DNA of 62,224 bases, from positions 1 to 62,224 of the forward strand of contig JAJOKB010000082.1 of NCBI GenBank assembly GCA_021208135.1, given 5' to 3'. The stretch is from Verrucomicrobiota bacterium (GTDB taxonomy: Bacteria; Verrucomicrobiota; Verrucomicrobiia; Opitutales; Oceanipulchritudinaceae). How positions within the stretch are numbered: the first letter of the stretch is position 1; each line of letters opens with the position of its first letter. The position numbers and the translations under genes are program-made. Of the stretch, positions 52,990 through 62,224 are shown one piece after another. The notes beneath the pieces were generated by a model. It saw only the letters and a program-made list of their open reading frames with translations, did no database searches and had not been told where the DNA came from.

Positions 52990-53100
52990 ATAGTGACTGT
53001 CCACATAATCTACAAGCCCATCAGCAGTCCAAATAGTGACTGTCCTGATTCTGCCCTCAAAGGCCCAAAAGACGCAAATAGTGACTGTCCAGATAATGTC
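52990..53100 (+). repeat. Three phased direct repeats (ATAGTGACTGTCC)
   Basis: ATAGTGACTGTCC occurs at 52,990-53,002, 53,033-53,045 and 53,078-53,090, with periods of 43 and 45 bases, about four helical turns. Copies one and three share a longer form ending CCASATAATST. No gene is seen here. This could be a regulatory array or a transposon end carrying several transposase sites. Confidence 0.8.
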
Positions 53101-53181
53101 TGAACGAATATCACATCCATGCACTCGTTCATGAAGATGGCTTGGACAGCAGCCAGAAATCATACATCGCCTAATACCTCC

Positions 53182-53231
53182 TATAATCACCGTTGATTGG
53201 TCAAATTTTTGGCTGAGCGGTAAATTTTACC
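53182..53231 (+). promoter_or_regulatory. Candidate promoter/operator region of the cbb3 oxidase cluster
   Basis: The region holds a perfect TATAAT at 53,182-53,187, a TTGA-N4-TCAA dyad at 53,193-53,204 and a 13-base palindrome GGTAAA-T-TTTACC at 53,219-53,231, all 40-90 bases before ccoS. No good -35 box is seen for the TATAAT. The dyads suggest control by a dimeric regulator. Confidence 0.45.
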
Positions 53232-53273
53232 TATTGACCGGCCAAGCATAAAGGACACTAATGCTCAGAAGTA

Positions 53274-53449
53274 ATGGATGTGCTTGTATTGACTGTGTTG
53301 CTAAGCCTGCTGTTGGTGGCGATTTTCCTGGTTTTCTACCTTAAGGACGCGGGCGACGAGGCTTTGGCAGTGTGGAGCAAGACGCATTATTGCCATTCAG
53401 CGAAGAGCGGAAAAAAGTCGGCAAGCGGCCGGATACCCGCGAGCGATAA
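53274..53449 (+). CDS. ccoS: Cbb3 oxidase maturation protein CcoS
   Basis: CcoS is a tiny membrane protein needed for cofactor insertion in cbb3 oxidase. It starts MDVLVLTVLLSLLLVAIFLVFYL, a single N-terminal span, and after a frame change near 53,362 ends SVEQDALLPFSEERKKVGKRP, the typical charged tail, with TAA at 53,447-53,449. About 58 residues. The uncorrected frame runs on into ccoN and would give a false fusion. It stands first in the cluster, 19 bases before ccoN, as in many Gram-negative cco operons. Confidence 0.8.
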
Positions 53450-53468
53450 CTCCAATGTCGAAGCCTTA

Positions 53469-55819
53469 ATGAAATCAACTGTTACAACCAGAACTATTGC
53501 CTACGATGATCAATCAGTGAGGCTATTCGTGCTCGCAGCCATTGCCTGGGGATTTGTAGGCATGCTGGCAGGGGTGCTGATTGCCTTCCAGATGAATTTT
53601 CCACTGCTGAATTTCGAGACTCCATATCTCACTTTTGGACGTTTGAGGCCCTTACATACGAACGCCGCAATCTTTGCTTTCGTTGGCAATATGATGTTTG
53701 CCGGAGTGTACCATTCTACCCAACGGCTGTGCAAAGTCAGGCTCGCCTCGGATTTCCTGACCAGGTTCCACTTTTGGGGTTGGCAGTTAATCATTGTACT
53801 GGCGGCCATCACCCTCCCGCTTGTCTGACTCAAGGTAAAGAATATGCTGAGTTGATTTGGCCGATCGACCTTCTGGTGGTTGTAGTGTGGGTAGTTTTTG
53901 CGATCAACTTCTTCTGGACTTTGGCAAAGCGCAACGAGCCTACTTTGTATGTGGCCCTATGGTTCTATATAGCAACCATCATTACAGTGGCTATGCTCTA
54001 CGTAGTGAATAATCTGGCCATTCCTACCGGTTTAACTCACAGCTATCCCGTTTTTGCGGGGGTGCAGGACGCCTTGGTACAGTGGTGGTATGGACATAAT
54101 GCGGTCGCATTTTTCCTGACAACGCCGATTCTCGGTATCATGTATTATTACCTGCCAAAGGCTGCAGGACGGCCGGTCTACTCGTATAGGCTGTCCATTG
54201 TGCATTTTTGGTCGTTGGTCTTCATTTATATCTGGGCTGGTCCTCATCACCTGTTAAACACCGCATTGCCTCATTGGCTACAAGCCCTTGGAATGCTGTT
54301 CAGTCTCATGCTATGGGCCCCCAGTTGGGGAGGAATGCTAAATGGCTTGCTAACTTTACGCGGAGCCTGGCACAAGCTGCGCACAGATCCGGTACTTAAG
54401 TTCTTTGCTGCGGGAGTCACCTTTTACGGGATGGCGACGTTTGAAGGTCCTTTGCTTTCCATTCGTGCGGTTAACGCACTTGGACATTATACTGACTGGA
54501 TTATTGGTCATGTCCACGGCGGGACGCTGGGATGGAATGGATTCATGGCTGCTGGCATGTTTTATTATCTAGTTCCAAGACTTTGGAACCGCCAGCTACA
54601 TTCAGTGGCATTGGCGAACATGCATTTCTGGTTAGGTTTGGTTGGCATCCTGCTTTATGTTGCCTCCATGTGGGCCAGCGGAATTACCCAGGGACTGATG
54701 CTCAACGGCACCACCGAAAACGGAACGCTACTGGCCTACCCTGCTTTTCTGGACAGCTTGAATGCCATCCGCACTCTGATGCTCACCCGCGCAATAGGAG
54801 GCACATTATATCTCATCGGTTGGGCACTATTGATCTATAACGTGTATCGCACCATCCGCGGAGCCGAGACGGTAGACGGCACCATAGAAATTACTGAATC
54901 CGAAACCGAGGAGACCAGAAAACTTGAAGGTAGCTTGGGGTTATTGAGAACCTTCTTCAATGGTCCGGTGATCTACGCAACAGTAGTCATTCTATTTACA
55001 TTTCTTTGGTTCTTCGGTGGCCAACTGGCTTCGCTTGCCGGTTTATTCGGTGTGGTCTTCTTCAGTTTGCTGGCAATCGTCCACTTTCACGTCAGCCATG
55101 CCCGCTGGGCTGATTGGTATGAAAAACTGCTTGGTAACTGGGCACCGTTCACTCTCTTGACATTTATTGCAGTGGCCATTGGAGGAGCGGTACAAATCAT
55201 TCCTACCCTTTCGGTTCAACGCGCCCAAAACCTTGAAGACCGTGTTCAAGTGCCATACACGCCGTTGGAGTTGGCAGGTCGTGACATATATGTCCGGGAA
55301 GGATGCTATGCCTGCCATTCACAAATGATCCGAACCATAGTACCCGATGTTCTTCGATATGGCGACTATTCCCGATTAGGAGAATCCATTTACGATCATC
55401 CATTCCAATGGGGCTCAAAACGGACTGGACCCGATTTGGCCAGGGAGGGTGGCCTGCGCAGCAATCTGTGGCACTATCAACACATGATCGACCCCACCAG
55501 TACATCTCCCGGATCCAACATGCCTGCCTACCCTTGGCTGGAAACCCGGCAACTCAATTTCTCAAGCATGGTCAGCCGCATTAATGTGCAAAGGCGACTG
55601 GGAGTTCCTTACCCTTCATGGACAGAGGAGGAGATTGTTACAATGATGACGGAACAAGCGACGGAAATTTCCCAAAACCTGGCTCGGGAGGGCTCGATTG
55701 CCATCGAACCTGACCGCGAGCTGATCGCCCTGATCGCTTACCTGCAGAAGCTGGGCACGTGGGAAGATGCGGAATCGGCAAGATCCCGAATCGAGCAAGC
55801 CCGCGCAGGAACACGCTAA
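53469..55819 (+). CDS. ccoNO: Fused cbb3 cytochrome c oxidase subunits I and II (CcoN-CcoO)
   Basis: This is the catalytic core of a high-affinity cbb3 oxidase in the inner membrane, with CcoN (haem b, b3/CuB) and CcoO (haem c) in one chain of about 783 residues. CcoN shows the haem and copper histidines in RPLHTNAAIFAF, WWYGHNAVAFFLT, GPHHLLNTALPHW and GHVHGGTLGWNG. Extra membrane spans link to the CcoO part, which has its c-type haem site CYACH in GRDIYVREGCYACHSQM, the family stretch WGSKRTGPDLAREGG, and MPAYPWL, which holds a likely Met ligand. One frame change near 53,825 falls inside CcoN. The fusion is known in several phyla; here there is no stop or start between the parts. Confidence 0.93.
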
Positions 55820-55830
55820 CACCGTTCTCC

Positions 55831-56034
55831 ATGTTTAGACGTGTATTTTTGGAAAACTGGCAGGTAACGCTGATTGTAATAGCATTCCTGCTTACATTTT
55901 CAGCGTATCTGATGCTAACATTGCGCACCATCCTGATGAAAAAGTCCGAACGCGACCGCTTGGCAAACTTACCGTTGGAGGACGATGAAACACCCAAGAA
56001 ATCAACCTCAAACAAAGACCAGAAACCATCATGA
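55831..56034 (+). CDS. ccoQ: CcoQ-like small subunit
   Basis: This is a 67-residue protein with one membrane span (ENWQVTLIVIAFLLTFSAYLML) and a charged C-terminal tail rich in Lys, Glu and Asp. The position between ccoO and ccoP, the size and the topology match CcoQ, which stabilises cbb3 oxidase. Sequence similarity is weak, as usual for this subunit. It starts eleven bases after the ccoNO stop and overlaps ccoP by four bases (ATGA). Confidence 0.65.
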   Translation: MFRRVFLENWQVTLIVIAFLLTFSAYLMLTLRTILMKKSERDRLANLPLEDDETPKKSTSNKDQKPS

Positions 56035-56576
56035 AAAATCATCCAGACGCTTCCAAACATGATTCTTCTGAACCACCGCTGCGGCCGCATGTTTACGACG
56101 GTATTCAGGAATTTGACAACAGTATGCCCAACTGGTGGCTGTGGACTTTTTATGGTGCGATTATTTTCTCCGTCATCTATTGGTTCAGCTATTATGATTC
56201 CGAAATGATGGAAAGCGACAGCGCAAAAATGGTACGTGAAATGAGTCGTATAGAAGAAGCCAGACTGGCATCCGTAGGTGAACTCAACAACGAAACCCTT
56301 TGGGCTATGAGTAGAAATGCTGGGTTTGTATCGTCAGGAATGCTGGTTTATCAGGAAAACTGCGCCTCTTGTCATGGAGCAAATCGTGAAGGTGGCATAG
56401 GCTTGGCCCTTAACGATGGCGATTGGAAATATGGTGGAAGCCCAATGGAAATTTTCGATATTGTAGCCAATGGGTCGCCCGACCGCACTGCAGGAATGCA
56501 AGCGTGGGAACGCCAACTGGGGCCTCAAAGAATTAGTCAGGTTGTGGCATATATTCTGAGTTATATGGAACCTTGA
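56031..56576 (+). CDS. ccoP: Cbb3 oxidase subunit III (CcoP), single-haem form
   Basis: This is a membrane-anchored cytochrome c that passes electrons to the oxidase. The N-terminal CcoP motif (HVYDGIQEFDNSMPNWWLWTFYGAIIFS) covers the cytoplasmic start and one span. A single c-type domain follows, with haem motif CASCH in VYQENCASCHGANREGGIG and a likely Met ligand near RTAGMQAWERQLG. The end is VVAYILSYMEP. 181 residues, intact. Classic proteobacterial CcoP is near 300 residues with two CxxCH sites, so one haem domain is absent rather than split, as no frame change is seen. Confidence 0.88.
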   Translation: MKNHPDASKHDSSEPPLRPHVYDGIQEFDNSMPNWWLWTFYGAIIFSVIYWFSYYDSEMMESDSAKMVREMSRIEEARLASVGELNNETLWAMSRNAGFVSSGMLVYQENCASCHGANREGGIGLALNDGDWKYGGSPMEIFDIVANGSPDRTAGMQAWERQLGPQRISQVVAYILSYMEP

Positions 56577-56586
56577 TCAAACGGCA

Positions 56587-58026
56587 ATGGGTTCCGTCAA
56601 AAACAAGCTTCCACATCGAGACACCGTTACTACAATCAACAACGATGGTTCCCGTTTTTTCATACATCCTGCTGATTTTAGCGGCCATTGGCTCCGTTGG
56701 AGGAGAGCGGTGGCATTTGTATTTATTGTTATTTTCTTTGCGCTGCCTTGGATTCAGGTAAAGGGAAATCCAGCAGTTTTTCTGGACGTGGCTAGTTTGA
56801 GATTCCACCTGTTTGGCTTCACTCTGGCTGTTCAGGATCTGTGGCTGATGTTTTTTTCTGATCTCAGGGGTTAGCCTTTTGCCCTGTTTTTCATTACTGC
56901 GTTTCTGGGCCGCATTTGGTGCGGGTGGGCCTGCCCTCAAACACTATTTCTCGAACATGTTTATCGCAGGGTTGAGCGCTGGATTGATGGTGACTCCGTC
57001 GCCCGCAAAGCTTTGGAATCATCTCCTTGGACAACGGGCAAGATTTATAAGAGGATCCTTAAGCACATCCTGTTTATTGGCCTGTCGTTGGCTATCGCAC
57101 ATTTGTTTCTCTCTTACTTTGTATCGATCCCGCAACTCTGGACATGGATAGCCACCTCTCCACTCCAAAACTGGAAAGCATTTGTTTTTGTCATGATAGT
57201 GTCTGCGGCACTGTACGCTAATTTCGCATGGTTTCGAGAGCAGTTGTGCTTGATTATCTGTCCATATGGTCGGCTCCAGTCCGCTTTGGTTGACGAGCAC
57301 TCAATCAATGTCGCCTATGACTATAATCGAGGCAATCCGCCGGGTCCGGCTCGGGATCCCAACGCAGGCGATTGTATCGATTGTCGGAGATGCGTGCAGG
57401 TGTGTCCAACCGGGATTGATATTCGACAGGGACTGCAGCTGGAATGCATTGCATGCACTGCCTGTATCGACGCGTGTGATGAAATAATGACCAAAGTTAA
57501 GCGACCACAGGGGCTGATTCGCTATGTCAGTGAAGAACAGTTGGAAGGTAGGAAAACCCAATGGATCAGGCCTCGCACCATCCTTTACAGCATACTATTG
57601 TTCCTTGGAATGAGCGTTGCAGGTTATTCCTTAATGCAACTTCAACCAATTGTTTTCACAGCTACCAGAATGGCAGGGGCACCTTACATCATCACTGAAA
57701 CTGGCGTGCGCAATCAGTATCAAGTAAGGCTGGTAAACAAAACCAACCAGGACAAAAGGTTCTTTTTCACCGCATCAGCAGTGGACGATTCGCTGCCACT
57801 CGCGGTTGCCAGTGCGGCTGATGGCATTTTGGTTCGACCTTTGGGAGAAGTTGTCACACCGGTAATTGTCTCCGTGAGTGCAGCTGATTTTCCAGGGCGC
57901 TTTCCCATTAGGATTGAAGTTCACAACAAAGAAAGTACTTCTGTGTGGAGCCGGGAAGTTGATTTTCTTGGACCGGATCGCGACCTATTGCGACAACGTA
58001 TTTTTCCAACTGCACCAAATGAATGA
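56587..58026 (+). CDS. ccoG: Cbb3 oxidase accessory protein CcoG (polyferredoxin-like)
   Basis: CcoG reduces copper for cbb3 assembly. It has membrane spans and ferredoxin-type clusters. The start SVKNKLPHRDTVTTINNDGSRFFIHPADFSG is canonical. Further on are FLGRIWCGWACPQTLFLEHVYR, WFREQLCLIICPYGRLQSAL, and the 4Fe-4S cysteines in CIDCRRCVQVCPTGIDIRQGLQLECIACTACIDAC. A C-terminal Ig-like domain (TGVRNQYQVRLVNKTNQD) follows. About 479 residues. Two frame changes, near 56,868 and 56,995, break the first third; all three frames together give an uninterrupted family sequence. It follows ccoP closely. Confidence 0.92.
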
Positions 58027-58154
58027 GAAACGAACATTATGGGCCATGGTCGGACTGGGTTTCCTTTTGCTAATTACCGCCTGGACTATTTTTTTTCTAT
58101 GTTGCGTGTCGAAATCCAGTCGAACGAATTGAGGTACCAGTGCATAGCAGATAA
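58019..58154 (+). CDS. Small single-span membrane protein of the cco cluster
   Basis: The ATG at 58019 overlaps the last eight bases of ccoG. The product starts MNEKRTLWAMVGLGFLLLITAWTIFF, one membrane span. With one base removed from the eight-T run near 58,089-58,096, the frame continues YVACRNPVERIEVP and stops at 58,154, giving about 45 residues. Without correction it ends at 58,132. Position suggests an oxidase accessory peptide, in the place where ccoH usually lies, but it is far shorter than CcoH and shows no family motif. Confidence 0.45.
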
Positions 58155-58172
58155 CTCGTTTTACTTGAGCTG

Positions 58173-59226
58173 ATGCACTTTCAATTGAGTATCAATGCGG
58201 TTCGGCTCCCATTAAAACATACGTTCGTCATTGCCCGAGGGGGCAAAACTGTCGCTGAAAACCTGTTCATAAACCTGGAAGCGAAAGGCGTAATTGGTCA
58301 TGGCGAAGCAGCTCCGTTACTTAGGTACGGACAATCAGTTACATCTATTCAGCCAGCTTTCAAAAATACCCCATTTAGGGACTGTCCAGTAATTGACGAT
58401 CCAGACGATTGGCAGGCTTATCTTCGCGGATTCAAGGGACTTGTGCCGCCTGCGGCGGTTGCTTGTTTGGACATGGCCTGGTGGGACTGGTATGCGAAAA
58501 GCACGGGTAGACGCGCCGACGCCTTGATGGGGGATTCAGCGTAAACCGCCGCCACTGCTTAGTTCACACACAGTGAGCATCAGTGAAGGAGAAGATCTTG
58601 ATCAACAATTGGAGCGTTTGCGCGCATGGCCAGTGCTGAAAATTAAAGTGGGTGGCACCGAAGACGCGCGGCGCATACTTAAAATCCGGCAACGTTCGCA
58701 ACAACGCATCTGGGTGGATGCCAATGAATCCTGGACTGACTACCAGCAAGCGCGGCAAACGTTATTTACCCTAGCAGACGCCGGTGTTGAATGGGTGGAA
58801 CAACCGGTTCCTGCCGCCGCCGTTGAGCTTCAGCATAAATTGCATCGAGTGAGTCCCATACCACTGATGGCTGATGAAAGTTGCCACACACTGGAAGATT
58901 TGCCCGGCATTTGCAGGCATTTCAGTGCTATCAACATGAAGCTAATGAAGGCTGGCTCCATGACAGAAGGTCTAAAAATAATCAGAGCCGCGCACCAATT
59001 GGGGCTAAAATCAATGGTCGGCTGCATGATTGAGTCTTCGTTGGGCATAACAGCGGCCGGCTTGATTGCGCAGGAGGCGGATATGGCGGATTTAGACGGA
59101 CATTTGTGGCTACAGGATGATCCTTGGGAAGGATTGCAATTCGCAGAGGAGGGAATCTGGATTTTGCCAGATGAGGCCGGGCTCGGGGTCAAGCCTCGGG
59201 CTGCCACTGATGAAGGCGCGAAGTAA
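58173..59226 (+). CDS. Dipeptide epimerase (enolase superfamily, L-Ala-D/L-Glu epimerase-like)
   Basis: This is an enolase-superfamily epimerase acting on dipeptides, typically L-Ala-D-Glu from peptidoglycan recycling. Catalytic lysine motif: VLKIKVGG (K-x-K). Metal ligands lie in VDANESW, VEQPVP and MADESCHT. The second-face lysine is in NMKLMKAG. The C-terminal DLDGHLWLQDDPW with the D-x-D motif marks the dipeptide-epimerase subgroup. About 351 residues. A frame change near 58,528 in a five-G run separates residues 1-118 from the rest, and the linking sequence (RKPPPLLSSHTVSI) is in the third frame. Its 3' end overlaps the convergent acyltransferase by 38 bases. Confidence 0.88.
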
Positions 59227-60076
59227 TAAATTGAATGACCGCCTCATTTTCGGCTTTGCCATTGCCCGATATTCGAAGCGGTTCTCCGAATTCAAATTTC
59301 ATGGGTATTGATGGGCGTATCGGTCCAAAATCTTTGAGCAACTTACCATTACCCCATGCCTCGGTATGCAGAGCCAAAGGAACCACAGGAGCACCAGCTG
59401 ATTTTGCCAGCTTTACACCAATTGAATTGAATTCTTCGGGTACAAATTCCACACTACGGGTGCGTTGTGGAAAAATGATCACATGGTAGCCTTGCCGGAG
59501 GCGATCTGTACCCTGCTCCATAACGGTCTTGAAGTCTTCTCTGGGATTATCCCTGCCCACAACGACAGGTTTTCTGGACCGCATAATATGCCCAAAGACA
59601 GGATAAGTGATTAAACTGCGTTTCACGACAAAGGTTACCTTAATCATTGGAACCAAAACCCCTGCCAATAGAAACGTTTCTGCCGTACTCATGTGATTGC
59701 CAATAATGACCGATGGTTCGGATAAACGGTCAAAAACACTCTGATTGCGGATATCGATCCTCACTCCTGTCCGTTCCAGAGCCCGCAACAAAGAGAGCGA
59801 GTCTCTCTGCCACCTATCGTCATCGTAATCGCCTTTGCGGGCGGCGACCGCTCCCCGCCATACCGTCCAAGCCGCCTGACTGTAAAAAGTAAGCGTTGGA
59901 AAAAGCTTACGGAACCCATGCGGCCGCACATTGGGACTGAAATATGGATCGGTAAATTTTGTCATTGGATGATAGTCATAACCTGCGACAGCTGACATGC
60001 CAGCCATTTTCATAAGATCAAAGTTTCCAAAACAAATCTCCCCACACTTTGTGTCATCCGCCGTAAGGTAATCCAT
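59189..60076 (-). CDS. PlsC-family 1-acylglycerol-3-phosphate acyltransferase-like protein
   Basis: This is a membrane-associated lysophospholipid acyltransferase, about 295 residues, intact. Acyltransferase block 1 is IIGNHMSTAETFLLAG, in which the usual NHxxxxD has Glu in place of Asp. Later blocks are VIIFPQRTRSVEFVPEEFNSIGV (binding) and GAPVVPLALHTEAWG. The first 110 residues are unlike the minimal family, with hydrophobic aromatic stretches. ATG 60076 shares one base with the upstream stop (TGATG), so it is coupled to the pseudopilin gene. The altered catalytic acid makes the exact substrate uncertain. Confidence 0.8.
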   Translation of the reverse strand: MDYLTADDTKCGEICFGNFDLMKMAGMSAVAGYDYHPMTKFTDPYFSPNVRPHGFRKLFPTLTFYSQAAWTVWRGAVAARKGDYDDDRWQRDSLSLLRALERTGVRIDIRNQSVFDRLSEPSVIIGNHMSTAETFLLAGVLVPMIKVTFVVKRSLITYPVFGHIMRSRKPVVVGRDNPREDFKTVMEQGTDRLRQGYHVIIFPQRTRSVEFVPEEFNSIGVKLAKSAGAPVVPLALHTEAWGNGKLLKDFGPIRPSIPMKFEFGEPLRISGNGKAENEAVIQFITSRLHQWQPEA

Positions 60077-61907
60077 CACTGCAGTGCAAAAAGCCGGGAA
60101 CTATCCGGCAGTATTGCATCGACACACGCTTTACGCTGCCAGAGGACATTCTCTGGATTTTTGGCACACTCTATTTGCGCGACAATGAAAAATTTCTGAT
60201 CTCGAACCGTCAATAGATCCATAAGGGGAAGCAGCCATTCGCCTTGGGAGATACCCGTTCCAAGCGACTGAAGTGCCTCATGCACCACAGCACTTGCGAG
60301 AAACTCACTCACACTTAAAAAGCCCGCATCCATGCTTCTCAAACGGGAAACTAAATCAACGGCCCAATCATCCACCCAGGGTAAGTGCGATCGGCAACCC
60401 AGATTGTGCACATCCAACAGTATCTCTACCCATGCATTCGGGTCCAAAGTATGCACATTCCAACGCATATAAGCATCTGCTGAAGGGATTGTAGGAACCC
60501 AGTTGTCCAACTTGGTATTCAGAAAGGCTCCCCAGGGTTCTCCCATAGAATTCGGTGGCAACCCTGGCCAATACAATGCGCGCAAAGCAGTGGATCGCAA
60601 CCGGTAACTCACTCCACAGCGGCGATGGTAGATGGGGGTGTTTTGCGGCACAACCGGTGGCATTACCTCGAGTCGACCATCCCGCCATTTTCCTTTCCAA
60701 CCGAGCCACTCCGCAAGTCATATTGTCTGCGCCAAAAGTCAAAACCCGGTTCATCCAGTTGCAATTTAAATCCATAGGAAAATGCCCTCATGCCCCATCT
60801 ATAGTCTTCGCTGCGTTCCAGCCAGAACTGGTCTGGATCGAGGTCGAGTGTCGTGCCGGGCCAAGGGTTCAGGTTAGCTGAAAATAAAACCTGGCCATAG
60901 CTGCCTGACGGATTCCTCTCACGCAAATTTATGGTCACGTCTTCCCTCGCTGCCACAACCCGCAAGGCAATCCCGTGGCTCCTGTCCAAGACGAGTGGAT
61001 CTAATGCGATTCTGCCTAAGCCGGCTGGCAAAACCCTTACCAACCCTTGGTTCTGCAATGGCTCCCGGAATGGTAAAAATTCTCCGGGCTCCAACCAAAC
61101 ATCCTCCACTGATGCTCCAAAACCATGATGAACCCAAGCACGCCAGGGTCCGGATTCCCAGCGATGATCCAAGGTATCTTGCAAATCAATTTCAAACAAT
61201 GTCATCCCGGTTGTCGAATTCAGTAAAGCAACTCTGGGAAGTCCCTCAATTTCTATGCCAATTGGGGCAACGGGGTGGAGTTCCCGCTGAAATCGAACCG
61301 GCTCATTATATGGATTCCAGAGAATGCCTTCAATGTGATAACGAAAACGGATATCAGCAGTCGCGGCAGCGTGGAAAACCCCAATGTGAAGCACTGCTGC
61401 CGCCAAAACAGGACGCAACTTGTCACCAATTTCAGGATCCACCCAACTGAATCCTTTTTCACGCCAATCATAAGGCATCGGATGATGCCAAGTGGACCTC
61501 TGCCATTCAGGCCGCGAGAACCGACCCGCAGGATACACCCACCACCTGACCGACCACTCAGACCCATCCGGTGCCATTACAGGCCAAGACTCAGCGAGAG
61601 TTTGCCATCCAAGCTCCGGCCTGAGCGGAGTGTAAACTTCACTGATTTTTCGACCACATGACATGTGTCCACGCCGCGTAACTCCATCCTCTTGTACCAC
61701 ACCAGAATACCAACGAAATATACCTTCAGATAAGGCACTGACACCCACTGCCTCCAAAGCATGCGCAACTTGCACACGCTCATGCACTTGCAATTTTAGT
61801 CGCAACTGATGTCCCAGTGCGTGAACGAAAACAAATACCCAAATCAAAAATCCTGCAGCTACCAATGAAAGATAACCGCTTTCTGAACCACTTTTTTTTG
61901 CTTTCAC
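60076..61907 (-). CDS. Large pseudopilin-like protein (Verru_Chthon cassette protein A-like)
   Basis: The GTG at 61907 gives a short basic leader (KAKKSGSESG), then a hydrophobic helix YLSLVAAGFLIWVFVFVHALG, as in type IV prepilins. A long globular domain follows. The C-terminal end (FLSVSEFLASAVVHEALQSLG, then LLPLMDLLTVRDQKFFIVAQIE) resembles the end of Verru_Chthon cassette protein A, where the cell-envelope pseudopilin ends with a 'ladder' domain. About 610 residues, smaller than many members at roughly 1,000. A frame change near 60,663-60,700 separates two parts. Family assignment is from memory of the pattern and moderate. No other cassette genes are visible before the contig ends. Confidence 0.55.
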
Positions 61908-61972
61908 TATTACATTTGCACATTGACATACTAATCTTACAAGCGTAATTTCTCTATCCAATTAATTGTGAT

Positions 61973-62224
61973 GTCAAGTATAGTTAACACATATTCTCCT
62001 GTCATTCACGGTCGTGCCCCACTACTATGGGTGGTGCTGCCGGGGATGGCGGGGGTTCAGCTGGGGACGCAAGAGGTGGTGTATCCGTGGCTGTGGTTGG
62101 CGTTGGCTGGAGTGGCCCTGGCGGGATTGTGGAGCAAAGTGGAAGGGCGAGGGTTTCACATGATCTTAGTGCTATTTGCATTGGTGCTGGGAATGTTATA
62201 CACATCCTTGCGACTGGGATCGAC
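61973..62224 (+). CDS. N-terminus of a probable ComEC/Rec2 DNA-uptake membrane protein (partial)
   Basis: An open frame of 84 codons runs off the right end. It begins MSSIVNTYSPVIHGRAPLLWVVLPGMAGVQLG and continues with hydrophobic spans (WLWLALAGVALAGLW; MILVLFALVLGMLYTSLRLG). The RAPLL...PxxAGxxLG pattern is typical of the start of ComEC, which forms the inner-membrane channel for transforming DNA. It is divergent from the pseudopilin gene, with only 65 bases between them. Too little is present for certainty; another multispan protein is possible. Confidence 0.5.

Noticed and set aside
52990-53090. CRISPR array reading of the direct repeats
   Set aside because: Only three short degenerate copies with 30-32-base gaps, and no cas genes nearby.
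53193-53204. FNR-like box TTGATTGGTCAA before ccoS
   Set aside because: FNR sites are TTGAT-N4-ATCAA. Here the TTGA/TCAA arms are only four bases apart, so the spacing is wrong. Kept only as a general dyad.

Overview
The window looks like a chromosomal contig from a member of the Verrucomicrobiota, probably an Opitutales-type polysaccharide degrader. That is an inference from gene content, with no ribosomal RNA to confirm it. The supporting signs are XylR-type regulators (sugar-binding plus AraC domains), very large secreted beta-helix/CBM6-like/DNRLRE proteins, a C-terminal tail with a D-x-LPN...G-x-(D/E)P signature, an FAD oxidoreductase of the 'xanthan lyase' type, a large pseudopilin resembling Verru_Chthon cassette protein A, and a CcoN-CcoO fusion. 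I saw no rRNA, tRNA or CRISPR array, and no intact mobile element.

Positions 1-37,200 are a carbohydrate-use region. It holds cytoplasmic-type enzymes (GH4, a GH94 phosphorylase, GH27 alpha-galactosidase, GH1 beta-glucosidase, a GH63-like glucosidase), a GH74-like secreted Asp-box propeller protein, a TonB-dependent receptor and a GPH-family sugar:cation symporter. Regulators are one XylR/AraC and two LacI proteins. Three large secreted right-handed beta-helix proteins are present, two of them (5.7 and 6.5 kb genes) multidomain paralogues. An FAD oxidoreductase with an SLH-like C-terminus and an unrecognised soluble, probably alpha/alpha-barrel protein complete the set. A plausible scheme is surface attack on a hemicellulose-like polymer (beta-glucan backbone with galactosyl branches), uptake through the TonB receptor and the symporter, and intracellular hydrolysis or phosphorolysis. 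The exact polymer is not shown by the sequence.

Positions 37,400-52,900 are mostly core functions: trmH, accA, a Nudix hydrolase, a LysM protein, an unknown 604-residue protein, a PagL-like lipid A deacylase, the nusA-infB-rbfA-DHH phosphoesterase-truB-ribF operon, a glycerophosphodiester phosphodiesterase, an esterase and a small XRE regulator. The nusA operon has a recognisable promoter followed by a terminator-like hairpin in its leader. Between the XRE gene and the next operon is a compact non-coding block with two dyads and three phased direct repeats.

Positions 53,200-58,150 are a cbb3 oxidase cluster in the order ccoS, ccoNO (fused), ccoQ, ccoP (single haem), ccoG and a small membrane protein. 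After it come a dipeptide epimerase, a PlsC-type acyltransferase, a split large pseudopilin and the start of a probable ComEC protein that runs off the end.

The key caveat is that more than twenty genes, including essential ones (accA, infB, rbfA, ribF) and intact-looking operon partners, are broken by single-base frame changes, often in homopolymers. These are best read as uncorrected sequencing indels, not pseudogenes. I annotate each such gene as one CDS across its frames.
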